Positions 47,409 through 56,974 of a DNA stretch of 64,000 bases are shown here, one piece after another. The stretch lies in NCBI RefSeq assembly GCF_018599185.1, contig NZ_JAHFVL010000003.1, forward strand, positions 496,001 through 560,000, in the 5' to 3' direction. The stretch's first letter is position 1. Each line of letters starts with the position of its first letter. The notes beneath the pieces were generated by a model that made no database searches, was not told the origin of the DNA, and worked only from the letters and a program-made list of their open reading frames with translations. The translations under genes and the position numbers were made by a program. This stretch comes from Rhodanobacter sp. LX-99 (lineage in GTDB: Bacteria > Pseudomonadota > Gammaproteobacteria > Xanthomonadales > Rhodanobacteraceae).

Positions 47409-49448
47409 GTGTTCCGGCGCATCGTCGGCAGCTTCGCGCTGCGTGGCGCGCGCGGCACGCTATCGCGCATTGCACAGGAGTTCGCGCGGCGGCCGGCACT
47501 CGACCCCGAGCTGCACCTGTTGCCGTTGAACGTGGACGCGCACGGGCTGGTGCTGCCTTCGCCTGCCGCACCGCGCGTTTCGGTAGTCATTCCCGTGCAT
47601 GGCGAGCTGGCCCATACGCTGGCCTGCCTGCGCTCGATCATGCAGCACGCGGCGGCGGCCACGTTCGAGGTAATCGTGATCGACGACGCCTCGCCCGACG
47701 ACAGCGCGCAGGTACTGGCCGGCATCGCGGGACTGCGGCTGGTCATCAACCCGCACAACCTCGGCTTCATCGGCAGCTGCAACGCCGGCGCCGCCGCGGC
47801 ACGCGGCGAATTCCTGCTGTTCCTCAACAACGACACCCAGGTCACGCCCGGCTGGATGGACGCGCTGCTGCGCTGCTTCGCCGAGCGTGCCGACTGCGGC
47901 ATCGCCGGCAGCCGGCTGGTCTACCCGGACGGGCGCCTGCAGGAAGCGGGCGGACTGGTGTTTGCCGACGGCAGCTGCTGGACCACCGGCCGCTTCGAGC
48001 CGCGCGACGTACCGCTGTTCCGCTGCCGGCGCGAGGCCGACTACGTCTCCGGCGCCTCGCTGCTGATCCGCCGCGAAGTGTTCCACCGCGTCGGCGGTTT
48101 CGATGCGCGCTACGCACCGGCCTACTACGAAGATGCCGACCTGGCGTTCGCGGTGCGCCGGCTCGGCCTGCGCGTGTACTACGAGCCGGCCAGCACGGCG
48201 ATCCACTGCGAGGGCATCAGCGCCGGCACCGACCTCGACCGCGGCATGAAGCGCCACCAGCGGCCCAACCGGGCGAAGTTCGTCGACAAATGGACGACCG
48301 AACTCGCCGCCCAGCCGCCCGCCGGCACGCCACTCGAACGCGCGATCCACTGGCGCCGGCGCGGCCGTGTGCTGGTGGTGGACGCGATGACGCCGGAGCC
48401 TGCGCGCGACTCCGGCTCGCTGCGCCTGTGCGCGATCTTGCGCCTGCTCGACGAGCAGGGCTGGAGCACCGCCTTCCTGCCCGACGACGGCCGCGCCAGC
48501 CCGGCGGAAATCGACGCGCTCGGCGCACTGGGCTGCGAAGTGCTGAGCAAGCCGTGGGTGGCGGACCTGCCGCGCTGGCTGCGCGAGCACGGCAGCGAAC
48601 TGCACGCGGTGATCCTGTGCCGGCACACCGTCGCCGGCCAGTACGCCGGGCTGGTGCGCCGGCACGCGCCGCAGGCGAAGCTGCTGTTCGACACGGTGGA
48701 CCTGCACTTCCTGCGCGAACGGCGCGCCGCCGAACTCGGCGGCAGCGCCGTCATGGCCCGCCAGGCCGAAGCCGCACGCCGCAGCGAGCTGGCCCTGATC
48801 GAACAGGCCGACGTCAGCTTCGTGGTCAGCCCGCACGAGCGGGCATTGCTGGCGCGGCTGTTGCCGCAGGCGCGGGTGGAACTGCTGTCCAACATCCACG
48901 AGGTGCACGGCAGCCGGCAACCCTATGCGGGGCGCGGCGACCTGATCTTCATCGGCGGCTACGGCCACCCGCCGAACAGCGACGCGGTCCACTGGATCGC
49001 CGACGATATCCTGCCGCGACTGCGCGAAGCGACCCCCGGCATCCGCGTGCACGTGCTCGGCGACATGCCCGACGCGGCGCGGCGCGCGCTGGCCACGCCG
49101 GGCCTCGAATTCCACGGCCGCGTGGCCGAGTTAGCGCCGTGGCTGGACCGCTGCCTCGCCACCCTGGCACCGCTGCGTTTCGGTGCCGGCGTGAAGGGCA
49201 AGATCAACATGTCGATGAGCCACGGCGTGCCGGTGATCGCCACCACCATCGCGGTGGAGGGCATGCAGCTCGCCGACGGCGTGAACGTGCTGGTGGCCGA
49301 CGACGCGGCCGCCTTCGTCGCGGCGGTGCGGCGGCTGCAGCGCGACGAAACGCTCTGGCAGCAGCTCTCCGCACACGGCCTCGACAATGTGCAGCAGCAT
49401 TTCTCCGCCGCCGCCGCCGCCGCCACCCTGCATCGCGTGCTGGATTGA
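47409..49448 (+). CDS. Two-domain glycosyltransferase (GT2 + GT4-like)
   Basis: The 679-residue protein begins with a GT2 fold (VSVVIPVHGELAHTLACLRS, VIVIDDASPDDS, GEFLLFLNNDTQVTPGW, ASLLIRREVFHRVGGFD) and ends with a second GT4-like region (RVLVVDAMTPEPARDSGSLR through IFIGGYGHPPNSDAV and HGVPVIATTIAVEG). Such tandem enzymes build O-antigen or rhamnan-like glycans. The visible start is GTG at 47409 without a clear ribosome site. In-frame codons continue to 47370/47367 (YFRWRLKRLTYV) behind GAGGA, so the true start may be a non-ATG codon there. Confidence 0.85.
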   Translation: MFRRIVGSFALRGARGTLSRIAQEFARRPALDPELHLLPLNVDAHGLVLPSPAAPRVSVVIPVHGELAHTLACLRSIMQHAAAATFEVIVIDDASPDDSAQVLAGIAGLRLVINPHNLGFIGSCNAGAAAARGEFLLFLNNDTQVTPGWMDALLRCFAERADCGIAGSRLVYPDGRLQEAGGLVFADGSCWTTGRFEPRDVPLFRCRREADYVSGASLLIRREVFHRVGGFDARYAPAYYEDADLAFAVRRLGLRVYYEPASTAIHCEGISAGTDLDRGMKRHQRPNRAKFVDKWTTELAAQPPAGTPLERAIHWRRRGRVLVVDAMTPEPARDSGSLRLCAILRLLDEQGWSTAFLPDDGRASPAEIDALGALGCEVLSKPWVADLPRWLREHGSELHAVILCRHTVAGQYAGLVRRHAPQAKLLFDTVDLHFLRERRAAELGGSAVMARQAEAARRSELALIEQADVSFVVSPHERALLARLLPQARVELLSNIHEVHGSRQPYAGRGDLIFIGGYGHPPNSDAVHWIADDILPRLREATPGIRVHVLGDMPDAARRALATPGLEFHGRVAELAPWLDRCLATLAPLRFGAGVKGKINMSMSHGVPVIATTIAVEGMQLADGVNVLVADDAAAFVAAVRRLQRDETLWQQLSAHGLDNVQQHFSAAAAAATLHRVLD

Positions 49449-49498
49449 CCCCGCGCGTGCCAGCGCCGATGCTTCGGCATCCCCACCGATAGGCCGCC

Positions 49499-51559
49499 AT
49501 GTCCGCTCGCGACTTCGCCAAACGCTGTCTGTTCACCGTGCTGCGCACCGGCTTCCGGCTGACCCCGATGCCGGGCACCACGCGCGACCGGCTGCGCCAG
49601 CGTTTCCTGGACCGGCACGCGGACCTGCTGCCGCCGGGGCCGCGCGGCCAACCGGCCGAAGCGTCGCAGGCCGAGCACCGACCACGCACCCAGGCCGCCG
49701 GACGCGCGATCGGTTTCGTACCCCGGCGCAGCGGTACGCTGCCGGCGCCGTTGCCCGCCACCGTGGTCGCGTTCTACCTGCCGCAGTTCCATCCGATCCC
49801 GGAGAACGACGCGTGGTGGGGCGAGGGCTTCACCGAGTGGCACAACGTGACGCGCGCGCTGCCGCAGTTCGAAGGGCATGCGCAGCCACGCCTGCCCGGC
49901 GAGCTGGGCTTCTACGACCTGCGCCTGGCGGACGCGATGCGCCGGCAGATGCAGCTGGCGCGCGAATACGGCATCGGCGCGTTCTGCAGCTACTTCTACT
50001 GGTTCGCCGGCAAGACCCTGCTGGAAACGCCGCTGCAGCAATGGCTGGCCGACCGCACGCTCGACCTGCCGCTGTGCCTGTGCTGGGCCAACGAGAACTG
50101 GTCGCGGCGCTGGGATGGCCGCGCCGACGACATCCTGATCGGCCAACGGCACAGTCCCGCCGACGACCTCGCCTTCATCGAACACGTTTCCCGCTACCTC
50201 GCCGACCCGCGCTACCTGCGCGTGGACGGCAAGCCGCTGTTGCTGGTCTACCGCCCCGGCCTGCTGCCGGACCCGAAGGCCACCGCCGCGCGCTGGCGCG
50301 AGTGGTGCCGCGCCAACGGCATCGGCGAGATCCAGCTTGCCTACGTGCAGAGTTTCGACCGGGTCGACCCGCGCACGATCGGCTTCGATGCCGCGGTGGA
50401 ATTCCCGCCGAACAACACCACGCCCGCGCCGATCACCGCGCGGCAGCGCCTGCTCAACCCGGACTACCGCGGCGACGTGCACGACTGGCGCGAGCTGGCA
50501 CGGCAGTCGATGGCGCAGCCCGAGCCCGCCTACCCGCGCTACCCCGGCGTCAACCCGGGCTGGGACAATGAACCGCGCCGCAGCGGCGGCGGCCGCGTGT
50601 TCGCGCATGCCTCGCCGCGCGGCTATCGCGACTGGTTGCGGCATGCCGTCGGCGTCGCGCAACGGCGCTTCCCGGCGCAGCCGCTGGTGTTCGTCAACGC
50701 CTGGAACGAATGGGCCGAAGGCGCCGTGCTGGAGCCGGACAGCCGGCTCGGCCACGCCTGGCTGGAAGCGACCCGCGCCGCGCTGCAGCCGGCGCCGGCC
50801 GCCGATACGCGACCTTGCGCGGTGATCCACGTCTGGTATCCCGAGCTGCTGGACGAACTGGTGGCGGCATTGCGCGCCAGCGGCATCGACTGGCGCGTCG
50901 TGATCACTACCGCCGACGAACGCGAGCAGGCCGTGCGCGAACGGGTGGCGCAGCTCGGCCTCGTCGCCGAGATCGACGTGTTCGAAAACCGCGGCCGCGA
51001 CATCCTGCCGTTCCTGCACGTGGCCAACCGCCTGCTCGACGAAGGCGTGACCACCGTGCTGAAACTGCACGGCAAGCGCTCCACCCATCGCCAGGACGGC
51101 GAAACCTGGCGCCGCGAACTGCTCGACAAGCTGCTCACCCCCGAACGTGCCGGCCGTATCGTGGCGGCCTTCCGCGATGACGCCACGCTGGGCCTTGTTC
51201 ACGCCGAAGGCCACCTGCAGCCACTGGACTACTACTGGGGCGCCAACCAGGCCAACGTCGACTATCTCACCCGTCGCCTCGGCATTGCGGCGCCGCAGGT
51301 GGAACACGACAGCTTCATCGCCGGCAGCATGTTCTGGCTGCGCCCGGCGGCCCTGCGCCTGCTGCTGGACGCCCACCTGGAAGTGGCGGAGTTCGAGGCC
51401 GAAGCGGGCCAGCTCGATGGCACCCTGGCCCATGCGATCGAACGCGTGTTCAGCCTGAGCGCCAACGCCGGCGGCTTCAGCACGCTCAGCGCGGCCGGCC
51501 TGCTCGGCCTCGCCGAAGCGGCGCCCGGGACGTATCCGTACGCGCGACGCAGCGGCTGA
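49499..51559 (+). CDS. WbsX/GH99-like and RgpF-like polysaccharide biosynthesis protein
   Basis: The 686-residue protein has a WbsX/GH99-like domain at about 85-430 (FYLPQFHPIPENDAWWGEGFTEW, CLCWANENWSRRWDG, VNAWNEWAEGAVLEPD) and a C-terminal RgpF-like domain at about 440-660 (VFENRGRDILPFL, VLKLHGKRS, FIAGSMFW). Both modules occur in O-antigen and rhamnan synthesis. It follows the two-domain glycosyltransferase by 50 bases and is probably in its operon. Confidence 0.85.
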   Translation: MSARDFAKRCLFTVLRTGFRLTPMPGTTRDRLRQRFLDRHADLLPPGPRGQPAEASQAEHRPRTQAAGRAIGFVPRRSGTLPAPLPATVVAFYLPQFHPIPENDAWWGEGFTEWHNVTRALPQFEGHAQPRLPGELGFYDLRLADAMRRQMQLAREYGIGAFCSYFYWFAGKTLLETPLQQWLADRTLDLPLCLCWANENWSRRWDGRADDILIGQRHSPADDLAFIEHVSRYLADPRYLRVDGKPLLLVYRPGLLPDPKATAARWREWCRANGIGEIQLAYVQSFDRVDPRTIGFDAAVEFPPNNTTPAPITARQRLLNPDYRGDVHDWRELARQSMAQPEPAYPRYPGVNPGWDNEPRRSGGGRVFAHASPRGYRDWLRHAVGVAQRRFPAQPLVFVNAWNEWAEGAVLEPDSRLGHAWLEATRAALQPAPAADTRPCAVIHVWYPELLDELVAALRASGIDWRVVITTADEREQAVRERVAQLGLVAEIDVFENRGRDILPFLHVANRLLDEGVTTVLKLHGKRSTHRQDGETWRRELLDKLLTPERAGRIVAAFRDDATLGLVHAEGHLQPLDYYWGANQANVDYLTRRLGIAAPQVEHDSFIAGSMFWLRPAALRLLLDAHLEVAEFEAEAGQLDGTLAHAIERVFSLSANAGGFSTLSAAGLLGLAEAAPGTYPYARRSG

Positions 51560-51613
51560 TCGCCATCGCTGCGCCGCCGAACCGCTCATTTCGTACGATT
51601 GTTCGATGCCGGG

Positions 51614-51619
51614 TAGAAT
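51614..51619 (+). promoter_or_regulatory. Possible -10 box for etfBA
   Basis: TAGAAT lies 49 bases before the etfB start. The matching -35 region (TCGTAC at 17 bases) is poor, so this is only a candidate. Confidence 0.3.
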
Positions 51620-51667
51620 GGCGGTTTCGCACCCCTGCCGGGGCGGCCAACGAGACAGGAATCGCAG

Positions 51668-52414
51668 ATGAAAATTCTGGTCGGCTACAAGCGCGTCGTG
51701 GACTACAACGTGCGCATCCAGGTCAAGCCCGATGGCAGCGGCGTGGTCACCGACGGCGTCAAGCTGTCCGCCAACCCGTTCGACGACATCGCGCTGGAAG
51801 AGGCATTGCGCCTGCGCGAGAAAGGCGTCGCCGAGGAAGTGGTCGTGGTCGGCATCGGCCCGGCCGACCTCACCGCGCACCTGCGCAACGGCCTGGCGAT
51901 GGGCGCGAACCGCGCCATCCACGTGGTCACCGGCGATGCCGTGCAGCCGCTGACTGCCGCCCGAGTGTTCCTCAAGCTGATCGAGAAGGAGCAGCCGGGG
52001 CTGGTGATCCTGGGCAAGCAGGCGATCGACGACGACGCCAACCAGACCGGCCAGATGCTCGCCGCGCTGTGGGACCGCCCGCAGGCCACGTTCGCCAGCA
52101 AGGTCGACATCGCCGACGGCAAAGCCACGGTGACCCGCGAAGTCGACGCCGGCCTGGAAGTGATCGAGGCCGAGCTGCCGGCCGTGATCACCACCGACCT
52201 GCGCCTCAACGAGCCGCGCTTCATCAAGCTGCCCGACATCATGAAGGCGAAATCCAAGCCGATCGACACGATCGAGTTCGGTTCGCTCGGCGTCGAGGCG
52301 CACGACCATCTGAAGACCACGCACTACGCGGCGCCGGCCAAGCGCAGCAAGGGCGTGATGGTGAAGGACGCGGCCGAGCTGGTCGCCGCACTGAAGCAGA
52401 AGGGCCTGTTGTAA
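51668..52414 (+). CDS. etfB: Electron transfer flavoprotein beta subunit
   Basis: The 248-residue protein matches EtfB with MKILVGYKRVVDYNVRI, NPFDDIALEEALRL and LGKQAIDDDANQTGQM (AMP-binding region). With EtfA it takes electrons from FadE-type dehydrogenases. etfA follows after a 141-base spacer filled by REP-like repeats. Confidence 0.96.
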   Translation: MKILVGYKRVVDYNVRIQVKPDGSGVVTDGVKLSANPFDDIALEEALRLREKGVAEEVVVVGIGPADLTAHLRNGLAMGANRAIHVVTGDAVQPLTAARVFLKLIEKEQPGLVILGKQAIDDDANQTGQMLAALWDRPQATFASKVDIADGKATVTREVDAGLEVIEAELPAVITTDLRLNEPRFIKLPDIMKAKSKPIDTIEFGSLGVEAHDHLKTTHYAAPAKRSKGVMVKDAAELVAALKQKGLL

Positions 52415-52423
52415 CCCCATTCA

Positions 52424-52536
52424 CTCCCTCTCCCTCCGGGAGAGGGTGGCCGAAGGCCGGGTGAGGGTACGGGCGAAGCGCGATACCACGCACCGCCGAA
52501 CCCTCTCCCCAACCCCTCTCCCGACGGGAGAAGGGC
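52424..52536. repeat. REP-like palindrome pair between etfB and etfA
   Basis: Unit one is CCCTCTCCC-TCC-GGGAGAGGG (52426-52446) followed by TGGCCGAAGGCCGGGTGAGGGT; unit two is the related CCTCTCCC-GAC-GGGAGAAGGGC (about 52515-52536). This CCCTCTCCC/GGGAGAGGG type is widespread between genes in Xanthomonadales and relatives (family knowledge). Confidence 0.75.
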
Positions 52537-52555
52537 CCAAGAGAGAGACAACGCC

Positions 52556-53500
52556 ATGAGCAAGATCCTGGTCATCGCCGAACACCTCGGCGGCAAACTC
52601 AACTCCTCCACCGCGCGCGCCGTGAGCGCCGCCATTGCGGTGAAGGGCGAAGCGATCGACGTGCTGGTGCTGGCCGACAGCGTCGACGCGATCGCCGCCG
52701 AGGCGGCGAAGATCGACGGCGTGAGCCGCGTGCTCACCGTCGCCCGCGCCGAGAACGCACACCCGCTGGCCGCCGTGCTGGCGCCGCAGATCGCCAAGGC
52801 CGCCGCCGGCTACAGCCACGTGTTCGTGCCGTCCACCACGTTCGGCAAGGACGTCGCCCCGCGCGTCGCCGCCCTGCTCGGCGTGGCCCAGGTCAGCGAC
52901 GTGATAAGCGTCGAGGCCGCACACACGTTCAAGCGCCCGATCTACGCCGGCAACGCAATCATCACGGTCGAAGCCGACGCCGCCCACACCGTCGTGGCCA
53001 CGATCCGCTCGGCCTCGTGGCCGGCCGCCGCCACCGGCGCCAACAGCGCACCGGTCGAAGCGCTGGCCGTCGACGCGACTCTGCCTGCGCATACCCGCTT
53101 CGTCGAGCTGAAGCAGGGCAGCAGCGATCGCCCCGACCTGCAGAGCGCCAGCAAGGTCGTCTCCGGCGGCCGTGGCGTCGGCTCGAAGGAAAACTTCGAC
53201 ATCATCTTCAAGTTCGCCGACAAGATCGGCGCCGCCGTCGGCGCCTCGCGCGCCGCGGTGGACGCCGGCTACGTGCCGAGCGACCTGCAGGTCGGCCAGA
53301 CTGGCAAGATCATCGCCCCCGAGCTGTACATGGCCATCGGCATCTCCGGCGCCATCCAGCACCTCACCGGCATCAAGGACGCCGGCACCATCGTGGCGAT
53401 CAACAAGGACGGCGAGGCGCCGATCTTCGAAGTGGCCGACTTTGGGTTGGTGGGGGATCTGTTCAAGATCATTCCGGAGCTTGAGGCGGCACTGAACTGA
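52556..53500 (+). CDS. etfA: Electron transfer flavoprotein alpha subunit
   Basis: The 314-residue protein matches EtfA, with the FAD-binding C-terminal part [47 protein letters not shown] and [13 protein letters not shown]. It is the last housekeeping gene before the polysaccharide cluster. In Xanthomonas the O-antigen locus is known to border etfA in the same way. Confidence 0.96.
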   Translation: MSKILVIAEHLGGKLNSSTARAVSAAIAVKGEAIDVLVLADSVDAIAAEAAKIDGVSRVLTVARAENAHPLAAVLAPQIAKAAAGYSHVFVPSTTFGKDVAPRVAALLGVAQVSDVISVEAAHTFKRPIYAGNAIITVEADAAHTVVATIRSASWPAAATGANSAPVEALAVDATLPAHTRFVELKQGSSDRPDLQSASKVVSGGRGVGSKENFDIIFKFADKIGAAVGASRAAVDAGYVPSDLQVGQTGKIIAPELYMAIGISGAIQHLTGIKDAGTIVAINKDGEAPIFEVADFGLVGDLFKIIPELEAALN

Positions 53501-53509
53501 GTGGTGCCA

Positions 53510-53542
53510 TGAGCCCTCCCAGATGCTGGGAATCGAGGCTCA
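53510..53542 (+). terminator. Possible terminator after etfA
   Basis: TGAGCC/GGCTCA encloses CCCAG/CTGGG with an internal loop, 10 bases after the etfA stop. A second small GGCC palindrome follows. The T tract is poor, so this may act with Rho or be only a structure. Confidence 0.35.
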
Positions 53543-53779
53543 CGGCCATGCGGCCTCGGCTTTCTGCATTACACGGCGCTTGCATTGCGGTCTTATCTGA
53601 ACCGGCGAGGAAATCCCTCGGTCCGGGCGGTTCGTTTACCATGGATGACCAGTTCGCATAGGGATGGGAAATTCAATGAAACCAGAAGGGCTCATATTGC
53701 GGAAACCGGTGGTGACGCAAATTGTGTCGGATCTGCGTGGAGCAGATGCCGGGCAAATCCGCCTGGAGGCAACACGGCG

Positions 53780-54517
53780 ATGGGCGTGATACGCGATTGT
53801 GCCCGACTGCTCCGACGCACACCCATACATCCGCAGTGGCTGTTAGGCCGACGCCAGATCCCCGGCGGTCTCATAAATGCAACTGGCGTGATTCTCGACA
53901 TCGGTGCAGCCGACCGATGGATCGCTGCCCATCTGCCTGAAACAGCGAGTTACATCGCACTGGATTATCCGGCAACCGGCAATGAGTTTTACAACGCAAG
54001 ACCGGATATTTTCGCCGATGCCTGCCATCTCCCTGTCGCTGATGCTTGCGTCGATGGCGTCGTCTGTCTCGAGGTGATTGAGCACGTTCCGGATCCTGCT
54101 CTGGCGGTCAAGGAAATAGCACGCGTATTGAAGCCAGGCGGTCGCGCCTGGATTTCCATGCCATTCCTCTACCCCGTGCACAACGAACCCTTCGATTTCC
54201 AACGCTATACCGAATTCGGCCTGCGCAGAGACATGGCGCGCGCCAAACTGGAAGTTACGGATCTGCATCGATCCGGTCATGCGATACGTGCAGCCGGCCT
54301 GGTTATGTGCCTGGCAATCGCCGGTGGGGTAGATACGAGGCGCGGAGTCCTGAAGGCGATTCTGCTGCCGGTGGCCCTGGTCGCGATTTTTACCACCAAT
54401 GTGGCCACTTGGCTCCTGTCATTGGCCTGGCCTGACTGGGACAACATTTCCACCGGACACCATCTGGAAGTGCGCAAGCCGTGTGAACCGGCCGTCACTA
54501 CCCCGGACCAGGCATAG
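53780..54517 (+). CDS. Class I SAM-dependent methyltransferase
   Basis: The 245-residue product has motif I VILDIGAADRW, the acidic LDYPA strand, VDGVVCLEVIEHVPDP and the RVLKPGGRAWISMPF strand of Methyltransf_11 proteins. Motif I has GAADR rather than GxGxG. A hydrophobic C-terminal stretch (about 195-225) may touch the membrane. The ATG at 53780 follows GGAGG; the frame extends 65 codons further without support. It is the first gene of the polysaccharide cluster. The target, a sugar or lipid, is unknown. Confidence 0.82.
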   Translation: MGVIRDCARLLRRTPIHPQWLLGRRQIPGGLINATGVILDIGAADRWIAAHLPETASYIALDYPATGNEFYNARPDIFADACHLPVADACVDGVVCLEVIEHVPDPALAVKEIARVLKPGGRAWISMPFLYPVHNEPFDFQRYTEFGLRRDMARAKLEVTDLHRSGHAIRAAGLVMCLAIAGGVDTRRGVLKAILLPVALVAIFTTNVATWLLSLAWPDWDNISTGHHLEVRKPCEPAVTTPDQA

Positions 54518-54744
54518 TCCAACTGCGACAGCTTGCTGCCGCAGCCCGATTGCCTTTCGAAAAACCATGCGGCAGCCGGCACAATGCCACCCTGTCCGGC
54601 TGTCAGACATGAATGCCGTTTCATACACCATGCCATGCGTGACTTGAGCCATATGGATTCCACGTTGGATACAAATCAGATGTCATTCATGCTCAATCGA
54701 TTTCCTCGCTGCGCTGAAGCTCAAATCGGCGACGGACTGAAGTA

Positions 54745-55866
54745 ATGCGCGTATTTCTGGTCAGCACCATGTACCCACGCGATGCCGCCGGTTGGCGTGG
54801 CGTATTCATCAGAAACATGGTTTACGCGCTGGCGCGCGCACCTTCCATCGAACTGGCCGTGTGGGCACCACCCGGTGAACTTCCCGAGGGAGTCATCAAG
54901 GCCTCCACTCCAGCGGAAGCGCAGTGGCTTGGAAAGCTCGTCGACCTTGGCGGCATCTCGCACATGATGCGGAGCGGCGGCATCCGGGCGCTGCTCGCAC
55001 CGATCAAGCTGCTACTCCTGCTCGCAGCAGCCTATCGAAGGCACCCGGATACGGACATCTACCACGTCAACTGGCTGCAGTCCGCGCTGCCACTGCCACG
55101 CGACGGCAAGCCCGCCCTCATAACCGTGCTGGGCAATGACCTGAGGCTGCTCAGGTTGCCATTCATGCGCCCCCTGCTTCGCAGGATGATGCGCGGGCGC
55201 AAGGTGGCCATCTGCCCGAACGCCGAGTGGATGCGCGATCCCCTGCAACATGCATTCGGCGATGTCGCCGAGATCTGTCCCGTTTCGTTCGGCATCGACC
55301 CGGTCTGGTACGCCATAGATCGCACACCGGTCGCCAATCATCCCAAGCGCTGGATCGTGGTTGCGCGTCTTACCATGGACAAGCTCGGGCCGCTGTTTGA
55401 CTGGTCATACCCGCTCTTCAAGGACGGTACGCGTGAGCTGCACTTGTTCGGGCCCATGGAGCAGGACATCGATGTGCCCGATTGGGTGCACTACCACGGC
55501 CCCGCCGCGCCGGCGCAATTGGCCGAAGAATGGTTTCCTCACGCTTGCGGACTGGTAACGTTGAGCCGCCACGCCGAAGGACGGCCACAGGTGATGCTGG
55601 AAGCCATGGCTGCAGGCCTGCCGATCATTGCCTCCCGTATGCCGGCGCATGCCACCGTCGTCGTCGACGGAGAGACAGGCCTGCTGTGCGACTCCGAGGA
55701 AACCTACGGCAAAGCACTGAGTATGTTGGAGGACGAGGCCATCAATCGTTGCTTCGGGGAAGCGGCGCGCCATCGTGTGACCGAGGAACTCGGTACGTGG
55801 GACGACTGCGCAAATCGTTATCGGCGCATCTATACGCGCCTGCTTGAGGGAAGGAAAGATGACTAA
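54745..55866 (+). CDS. GT4 family glycosyltransferase
   Basis: The 373-residue protein has a GT-B fold: N-terminal VFLVSTMYPRDAAGWRGVFI and, in the C-terminal half, EGRPQVMLEAMAAGLPIIAS with the EX7E motif of GT4 enzymes. It transfers a sugar from an activated donor; the identity cannot be predicted. Its stop overlaps the next gene by 8 bases. Confidence 0.88.
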   Translation: MRVFLVSTMYPRDAAGWRGVFIRNMVYALARAPSIELAVWAPPGELPEGVIKASTPAEAQWLGKLVDLGGISHMMRSGGIRALLAPIKLLLLLAAAYRRHPDTDIYHVNWLQSALPLPRDGKPALITVLGNDLRLLRLPFMRPLLRRMMRGRKVAICPNAEWMRDPLQHAFGDVAEICPVSFGIDPVWYAIDRTPVANHPKRWIVVARLTMDKLGPLFDWSYPLFKDGTRELHLFGPMEQDIDVPDWVHYHGPAAPAQLAEEWFPHACGLVTLSRHAEGRPQVMLEAMAAGLPIIASRMPAHATVVVDGETGLLCDSEETYGKALSMLEDEAINRCFGEAARHRVTEELGTWDDCANRYRRIYTRLLEGRKDD

Positions 55867-56785
55867 GGCGGTACTCATTCTCGGCGGAGGCGGTTTTGTC
55901 GGGCGCAGCCTGACACGAACCTTGGCCCTGAAGGGCAAGCCGGTCATCACCGTCAACCGCAGCACGCCGGGATTCAAGCATCCCCTGGTTGAATCGGTAG
56001 TCGGCGAATTCCGGGAACCGGAAGCCTTCACCTCTTTGCTCACACGCAGCCATACCGTCGTGCATCTTGCTTCGACATCCACGCCGGGCACGTCCGCGGC
56101 GCAGCCGCTGCAGGAGGTGAATACCAACCTGTACGTTACCGCTTCCTTGCTGCAGGCACTCCAGAATCACCCTGGCGTGGAGCTTTTGTACATGTCCTCC
56201 GGAGGTTCGCTCTACGCGGATGCCTCCGGTTTGGCATCCGACGAAAGCGCGCGTGTCCACCCGCGCTCGTATCACGGCGCAGCCAAGCTCGCTTCGGAAC
56301 ACCTCATCTCTGCCTGGTGCGACCAGTTCGACGGCAAGGCCACCATCCTGCGCCCTTCGAACATCTATGGGCCAGGCCAGCCCGAACGCCCAGGTTTCGG
56401 CGTTATTCCGGCCGCCTTTGGCAAAATTCTGCGCAACGAGACACTCCACGTATGGGGCGACGGATCCGTCCGTCGCGACTATGTCTATATCGATGATCTG
56501 GTCCGACTCTGCACCATGATTCTCGATACTTCCATGCCCAAAGGCACGGGGATCTTCAATGTCTGCAGCGGCACCAGCATCAGCCTCAACGAGCTCTTCG
56601 ACGTCATGGAAGCGGCTACAGGCAAGCCATTGCATCGCAGCTACGATGCCCGCAGAGCTGTAGACGCATCGTGCATAGCCATGGACGCTGCACATGCGGC
56701 AAAAGTCTACGGCTGGCACCATCAGACGTCCCTGAAAGAAGGCCTGACACAGACATGGGAGTGGATCAGCCGTGCCATGTCCTGA
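55859..56785 (+). CDS. NAD-dependent epimerase/dehydratase (SDR)
   Basis: The 308-residue protein has the Rossmann motif LILGGGGFVGRSL, a Ser in YMSSGGSLY and YxxxK in YHGAAK, the catalytic residues of extended SDR sugar epimerases. GalE/WcaG-type activity on nucleotide sugars is likely, but the substrate is unknown. The ATG at 55859 follows AGGGAAGGA and overlaps the glycosyltransferase end, so the two are cotranscribed. Confidence 0.88.
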   Translation: MTKAVLILGGGGFVGRSLTRTLALKGKPVITVNRSTPGFKHPLVESVVGEFREPEAFTSLLTRSHTVVHLASTSTPGTSAAQPLQEVNTNLYVTASLLQALQNHPGVELLYMSSGGSLYADASGLASDESARVHPRSYHGAAKLASEHLISAWCDQFDGKATILRPSNIYGPGQPERPGFGVIPAAFGKILRNETLHVWGDGSVRRDYVYIDDLVRLCTMILDTSMPKGTGIFNVCSGTSISLNELFDVMEAATGKPLHRSYDARRAVDASCIAMDAAHAAKVYGWHHQTSLKEGLTQTWEWISRAMS

Positions 56786-56974
56786 CATGGAACGCATCAT
56801 CGGGAACGGATACCTTCTCGTGAACGCCTCGCACGGGAACAACCTTCCGTGCCGTCGCCCGGGTGAGCAGTCACCGCCCTTGCCATGCTCACGCCGGAAC
56901 ACGCAACCACACGCTGCGGGACGCAATCCTGCCAGACCCTCAGCGGCACGGCACAAGGAATCTGCAAAAGGCAT

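Noticed and set aside
48959..52420. Antisense open frame of 1153 codons across the glycosyltransferase, WbsX and etfB genes
   Set aside because: It crosses three well-supported genes on the other strand and has no domain signal.
54533..54745. Small open frame of 70 codons just before the GT4 gene, overlapping its start
   Set aside because: It starts with TTG without a ribosome site and has no recognisable content; overlap alone is not enough.
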